From Bradyrhizobium murdochi (GTDB lineage Bacteria > Pseudomonadota > Alphaproteobacteria > Rhizobiales > Xanthobacteraceae), in assembly GCF_000472965.1 (NCBI RefSeq), contig NZ_AXAU01000011.1:62001-126000 (forward strand): a stretch of DNA of 64,000 nt, read 5' to 3'. The position numbers were made by a program, and so were the translations under genes. Every line of letters starts with the position of its first letter. Position 1 is the stretch's first letter. The notes beneath the pieces were generated by a model that was not told the origin of the DNA, ran no database searches, and worked only from the letters and a program-made list of their open reading frames with translations. Below, piece after piece: positions 60,056 to 64,000 of the stretch.

Positions 60056-62428
60056 TTACCTGTTCGCGCCGGCCTTGGCGCGGCTGGCGCGCCATTCCAG
60101 GAATTCGCGGTACAGGGGATCGCGCTCCTGCGGGGAAAACGCGGCGGCGGCTGGCGCGGCAACCGGCGCCGGCACGGCACCCGATGCTGCCGATACAGCC
60201 GCGCCCGGAGGCATGTTGCGGTCGAGCCATTCCTGCGCCGCCTTGAAGCGGGTCCAGCCGGACACCGTCGCCCGCGGCGCCATTTCCCTCCACTTCGGAT
60301 GGAACGGCGGACGCTGCAACTGCGCGACCTTGTCGAACATCGTATCCACCAGCAGCGACAGGCGGCGGTAGCGATCGCTGTTCGGCGCCCAGTTATACGA
60401 CGCCAGCACCGCCTCTGCCGCAACCGTCTCGACGTAGCCGCCATCCGGCACAAGGCCAGGGTAGTCCGTCGAAGAAAGCTTGGAAGGCAGATATTCTTCC
60501 TGCAGCGTCTTGGCGTAGTCGACCGGGACCAGATGCAGGTTGCGATCGTTGACCTGGTTCAGCCATTGCAACGGCTTGCCTTCGATCGCGACGATCGCGT
60601 CGACCTCACCCTTGCGCAGCATGTCCACCGCCAGTCGCGGCTCCTGGTAGATCAGATGCGGCCTGATCCCGAGCCGCTCGAACACGTTGATCGCGGTCAC
60701 GAAGGTCGAGCTGTCGGGCAAATCGACCACCACGGTCTTGCCGTCGAGTTCCCGCATATTGGTGATCGTCCGCGGCGCGAGGACGTGCATTTCCTCGTTG
60801 AACATCTTGGCCACGTAGACGAACTGGTTGCGGATGTCCTTCGCGAAGTCCTTGCGGTCAAGATAGGCCAGCGTGTCCTTGCGCACGATGCCGGCGTCGA
60901 CGCCCCGCAGCAGCAGAATGTCCGCCACCGCCTGCACCGATCCGCGGCCCATGACCGGCAGGATCCGCAGCGCCGTGCCGTTGTCGAGCACGGAGGCGAG
61001 ATCGGCGCCCACCTGAGCATAGGTGGAGCCGAACGAGCCCGTCATCAGGCTCACGGTATTGGCGTTGAGCTGGTTGGCCAGATCGCGCTTGGTGGCGGTG
61101 CCGTACTTGAAGATCGTCTTGAACGAATCAGAGACGGCGCCCGGATCGATGCCGCTTCGCACCGGGCCGAAGTGCTGCCAATTGCCATTGGTAAAGCGCA
61201 TCATCCGCATCTGCTCGATCGGCGCATGGTCGGATGGGCTGGTGTTGATCAGGATGCCCTGCACCATCATGGGAAGCTGGATACCCTTGATCGCGCGGGC
61301 CTGCTTCATGATGTTTTCGCGCGAGAGATCGTCGCCGCAGTTCTTGAGCACCTCGACGAGGGTCCTGCTGACGAGATAGCCGAGGACGGCCTGGCCGTTG
61401 GTCTTGCTCACGCTCGGGACATAACGCTGCATGAAGGCGCTCCACTCGCGGAACGCCACGTCACCGGCCGCCACCGCGTCTTCGCCCTCCAGCCTGTATG
61501 CCGCCGACAACAGGCCTTCCGCATTTTGCGGGCCCGCCGGCTGAATCACGGCCGAGTACGAATTGGCGATGGACGCCACGAAATGGTGCGGCCGCCAGCC
61601 GAGTTCGACGCTTCGCCGGATCGCCATGATGGCGAATTTAGGCGTGGTGAACTCAATGAAGACGTCGGCATTGGACGCCTTCAGCTTGGCCATCTGCGCA
61701 TCGATATTGGTGTCGCTGACCTTGTAGGGAGCCTCGGCCACGATTGCGACCTTGCCGCCCAGGCCGTCCTTCAGGCCTTTCAGGTATTCCTTGCCCATGC
61801 CATCCTCCTGATAGAGGACGGCGATCCGGCTGCGGGGATGGTTCTCCAGGATGTACTGCGCAAAGATTTGCGCTTCAGCCGTGTAGGTCGGCAGGAAGCC
61901 CATGGTCCAGGGAAATTCGCGCGGCTGGTCCCAGGCTGCTGCGCCCGACAAGGCAAAAAGCTGCGGGACTTTCTTTGAGTTCAAATAGGGCTGGATCGCC
62001 GCGTTGGTGTTGGTGCCGATGGTCCCCAAGGTGAAGAGAACCTGGTCGTCCTCGACGAGCTTGCGGGTCATCTCCATGGTCTTGTTGGGATCATAGGCGT
62101 CGTCATAGGTGATCATATTGACCTTGCGGCCATTGATGCCACCCTCGGCGTTGACCTTGTCCAGATAGGCCGAGATGACCTTGGCGATGACGCCGTAGGC
62201 GGAAGCCGGACCGGTATAGGGAGCGGTGTTACCGATCCGGATTTCATTGCTGCCCGGGGGCGCCGCGTACGCCTGATCGCTCATCATCGAGCCGGCCATC
62301 GCGGCCAGCACCAGCGCCGCTGCCGCGTTGCGCCGAGGGATGATGTTGAACCGGCGCATGGCGTCGCGGGCCGAAGCCCAGGACAATTGTTCCATACGCC
62401 AGCGAGTGATGCCGATCGTAGCTCCCAT
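60056..62428 (-). CDS. Exported protein fusing a branched-chain-type and a TAXI-type periplasmic binding domain
   Basis: A 790-residue protein. An exported N-terminus (basic RRFNIIPRRN, hydrophobic core about 34-50, ending AYA at 53-55) precedes two binding-protein domains. Domain 1 (about 61-425) is a LivJ-type binding protein: EIRIGNTAPYTGPASAYGVIAKVISAYLDKVNAEGGINGRKVNMITYDDAYDPNKTMEMTRKLVEDDQVLFTLGTIGT. Domain 2 (about 455-735) resembles TRAP TAXI-family solute receptors: SLMTGSFGSTYAQVGADLASVL, VMGRGSVQAVADILLLRGVDAGIVRKDTL, ELDGKTVVVDLPDSSTF, VDMLRKGEVDAIVAIEGKP. An Ala/Pro linker (742-764) and a short helical end follow. The start at 62428 has AGGGGGA upstream. No permease or ATPase gene is adjacent. 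The ligand is unknown. Confidence 0.85.
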   Translation of the reverse strand: MGATIGITRWRMEQLSWASARDAMRRFNIIPRRNAAAALVLAAMAGSMMSDQAYAAPPGSNEIRIGNTAPYTGPASAYGVIAKVISAYLDKVNAEGGINGRKVNMITYDDAYDPNKTMEMTRKLVEDDQVLFTLGTIGTNTNAAIQPYLNSKKVPQLFALSGAAAWDQPREFPWTMGFLPTYTAEAQIFAQYILENHPRSRIAVLYQEDGMGKEYLKGLKDGLGGKVAIVAEAPYKVSDTNIDAQMAKLKASNADVFIEFTTPKFAIMAIRRSVELGWRPHHFVASIANSYSAVIQPAGPQNAEGLLSAAYRLEGEDAVAAGDVAFREWSAFMQRYVPSVSKTNGQAVLGYLVSRTLVEVLKNCGDDLSRENIMKQARAIKGIQLPMMVQGILINTSPSDHAPIEQMRMMRFTNGNWQHFGPVRSGIDPGAVSDSFKTIFKYGTATKRDLANQLNANTVSLMTGSFGSTYAQVGADLASVLDNGTALRILPVMGRGSVQAVADILLLRGVDAGIVRKDTLAYLDRKDFAKDIRNQFVYVAKMFNEEMHVLAPRTITNMRELDGKTVVVDLPDSSTFVTAINVFERLGIRPHLIYQEPRLAVDMLRKGEVDAIVAIEGKPLQWLNQVNDRNLHLVPVDYAKTLQEEYLPSKLSSTDYPGLVPDGGYVETVAAEAVLASYNWAPNSDRYRRLSLLVDTMFDKVAQLQRPPFHPKWREMAPRATVSGWTRFKAAQEWLDRNMPPGAAVSAASGAVPAPVAAPAAAAFSPQERDPLYREFLEWRASRAKAGANR

Positions 62429-63006
62429 TACAGTCCCCCTGTGAGCCCATACTCTGCAAAATAATAATCGCGTGATGCGAGCGGGCACCGTTTCAACCCT
62501 ACTCGCCGACATTGTGTCTCAATCCGATTGATTTTGTGGCGAGTCCAGGCGTTCCGTAAGGCATGGTTACCGAGCGCGTATTTTCGCCCAAGAAATGCAC
62601 GGAATTGCCGCTAACTCACCACACGCGCAATCAGCGCGTGTCCGTGTGCAGCCACAGATGCCTACGGCGCATCACACCTTGCGGACACGCTGTCACGGAC
62701 AATTTTGATTAAATTTTGACCGACGGAGCAGCGCGCGGTTCGTCCGAACGCAAACCCTAGCGGGGCTGACCGGCTATCGCCTCGTTGCCGGCGAGCCGCA
62801 CGACCCCGCGCCTGGTGGGCACGGGGAGCGTCGACCGCACTCTCCCCGACAGCTTCCTAGGAACCAGTGGGGCCCTCCCAAGTTCATAGGCTCGCGCTGC
62901 CGGCCACGTGCGGCAGCGCAGGCAATACGTGATCAACAATAAGGCGGTCAGCCGCGGGCCCTCCCGGTGGCAAGACCGGCCTGTGCTACACGAACGGAGA
63001 GATCAA
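62429..63006. other. Divergent gap between the dual binding-protein gene and the glycosyltransferase gene
   Basis: About 580 bases. Plus-strand GGAAC at 62860-62864, 16 bases, AGTT at 62881-62884 resembles an EcfG-type promoter. A palindromic ACACGCGCAATCAGCGCGTGT patch lies at about 62624-62641. No supported gene is seen. Confidence 0.5.
62860..62884 (+). promoter_or_regulatory. EcfG-like (general stress) promoter candidate for the glycosyltransferase gene
   Basis: GGAAC, 16 bases, AGTT; the known EcfG consensus in alphaproteobacteria is GGAAC with CGTT at 16-17 bases. The -10 has one mismatch. It lies about 120 bases before the start codon. Confidence 0.4.
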
Positions 63007-64000
63007 ATGAGGATTGCGCAAATTGCCCCGCTGTTCGAGAGCGTGCCGCCGCGGCTCTACGGCGGGACCGAGCGGGTCGTTGCCTACCTGACCGAGGAGC
63101 TGGTCCGGCAGGGGCATCAGGTGACGCTGTTTGCGAGCGAGGATTCCATCACTTCCGCCGAGCTCGTTCCCTGCACGCCCCGCGCCCTGCGCCTCGATCC
63201 CGACGTCCGCGATGCCCTGCCCCACCACATGATCATGCTCGACAAGGTGCGCGAGCGCGCCGACGAGTTCGATGTTCTGCATTTCCACGTCGATTATCTG
63301 CATTTCCCGCTGTTCCGGTGCGAGCGCAGCCGGACACTGACGACCCTTCACGGCAGACAGGACCTTGCCGACCATATGCCGTTCTACCGGCGCTTTTCCG
63401 ACATGCCGCTGGTCTCGATATCGAACGCCCAGCGGGCGCCGCTCCCAGGCGTAAACTTCGTCGACACCGTCTATCACGGGCTGCCGGTCGGCCTGCACAT
63501 GCCCAGCCTCGACCGGCACGGCGGCTATCTCGCCTTTCTTGGCCGCATCTCACCGGAGAAACGGCCTGACCGCGCCATCGCAATTGCCCGCGCGGCGGGT
63601 CGTCCGCTCAAGATCGCAGCCAAGGTCGACAAGGCGGACGACGCGTATTTCCGCGACTTCATTGCACCGATGCTCGACGGCGGCGGGATCGAATTCATCG
63701 GCGAGATCAATGACAACGCCAAAGGCGAATTTCTCGGCCAGGCCGCCGGGCTGCTGTTCCCGATCGACTGGCCCGAGCCATTTGGCCTGGTGATGATCGA
63801 GGCGATGGCGTGCGGCACGCCGGTGCTGGCGTTCCGTTGCGGATCGGTCCCGGAAATCGTCGAGGATGGGCTGACCGGCCGGATCGTCTCCGACGTCGAC
63901 GAGGCGGTACGCGCGGTTCCGGAATTGCTGGCGCTGGACCGCAAGGCGATCCGCGTCCGCTTCGAGGAGCGTTTCTCCGCCACACGAATGGCGGCCGATT
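63007..64000 (+). CDS. Family 4 glycosyltransferase (3' end outside window)
   Basis: The frame from the ATG at 63007 stays open to the window end (331 codons). It begins MRIAQIAPLFESVPPRLYGGTERVVAYLTEELVRQGHQVTLFASEDS, the GT4 opening with the GGTERV loop, and continues LHGRQDLADHMPFY, YLAFLGRISPEKRPDRAIAIARAAG and the donor-binding FPIDWPEPFGLVMIEAMACGTPVLAFRCGSVPEIVEDGLTGRIV, with the E-x7-E pair in PEPFGLVMIE. GGAGA precedes the start. It is a GT-B enzyme using a nucleotide sugar; acceptor unknown. Upstream lies an EcfG-like promoter, so a stress-linked polysaccharide role is possible. Confidence 0.92.
   Translation, partial: MRIAQIAPLFESVPPRLYGGTERVVAYLTEELVRQGHQVTLFASEDSITSAELVPCTPRALRLDPDVRDALPHHMIMLDKVRERADEFDVLHFHVDYLHFPLFRCERSRTLTTLHGRQDLADHMPFYRRFSDMPLVSISNAQRAPLPGVNFVDTVYHGLPVGLHMPSLDRHGGYLAFLGRISPEKRPDRAIAIARAAGRPLKIAAKVDKADDAYFRDFIAPMLDGGGIEFIGEINDNAKGEFLGQAAGLLFPIDWPEPFGLVMIEAMACGTPVLAFRCGSVPEIVEDGLTGRIVSDVDEAVRAVPELLALDRKAIRVRFEERFSATRMAAD

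Overview
The window reads as a chromosomal segment of a high-GC alphaproteobacterium, most likely Bradyrhizobium or a close Nitrobacteraceae relative. This is inferred from protein sequence character, gene order and recognisable intergenic repeat types; no database was searched. Most long genes are on the minus strand.

Region 1 (1-3.5 kb): the 3' part of an amidase gene, a secreted Gly/Tyr-rich small protein, a DUF1236 protein, a DUF1330 protein and a GreA/GreB-like factor. Region 2 (3.5-22.6 kb): one continuous minus-strand translation superoperon in the order rpsL-rpsG-fusA-tuf-rpsJ-rplC-rplD-rplW-rplB-rpsS-rplV-rpsC-rplP-rpmC-rpsQ-rplN-rplX-rplE-rpsN-rpsH-rplF-rplR-rpsE-rpmD-rplO-secY-adk-rpsM-rpsK-rpoA-rplQ, closed by a strong terminator. 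It carries three copies of a palindromic GCGAATA-type repeat placed directly behind the tuf, rpsM and rpoA stop codons, and its adk encodes a histone-H1-like tail. Region 3 (22.6-29.2 kb): a long rpsL leader with an attenuator-like hairpin, a relic of a flavoprotein gene, then a probable operon of an FAD-oxidoreductase/methyltransferase fusion and an ABC exporter with acidic tails, and a LuxR-type regulator.

Region 4 (29.2-45.3 kb): rpoC, rpoB, rplL, rplJ, rplA, rplK, nusG, secE and tRNA-Trp, all minus strand. Between rplJ and rplA sits a 3.4-kb block: a plus-strand three-gene ECF41 sigma-factor module (membrane protein, AhpD-like protein, sigma factor) with a well-matched ECF41-type promoter, and a convergent 2-hydroxyacid dehydrogenase gene.

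Region 5 (45.4-64 kb): accessory metabolism. It holds a class C serine hydrolase, two SDR oxidoreductases, a histidine phosphatase, a DMT-family permease, an APH-like kinase with an acyl-CoA dehydrogenase facing a TetR regulator, several repeat elements, a winged-helix/TolB-like/TPR regulator facing a vanadium haloperoxidase-family gene, a headless LysR fragment, a small alpha-beta barrel protein, a CaiB/BaiF CoA-transferase, an unusual protein joining two different periplasmic binding-protein folds, and the start of a glycosyltransferase gene that runs off the window.

The best candidates for something undescribed are the oxidoreductase-methyltransferase fusion with its acidic-tailed exporter, the dual binding-protein fusion, the H1-tailed adenylate kinase, and the stop-codon-adjacent repeat families.
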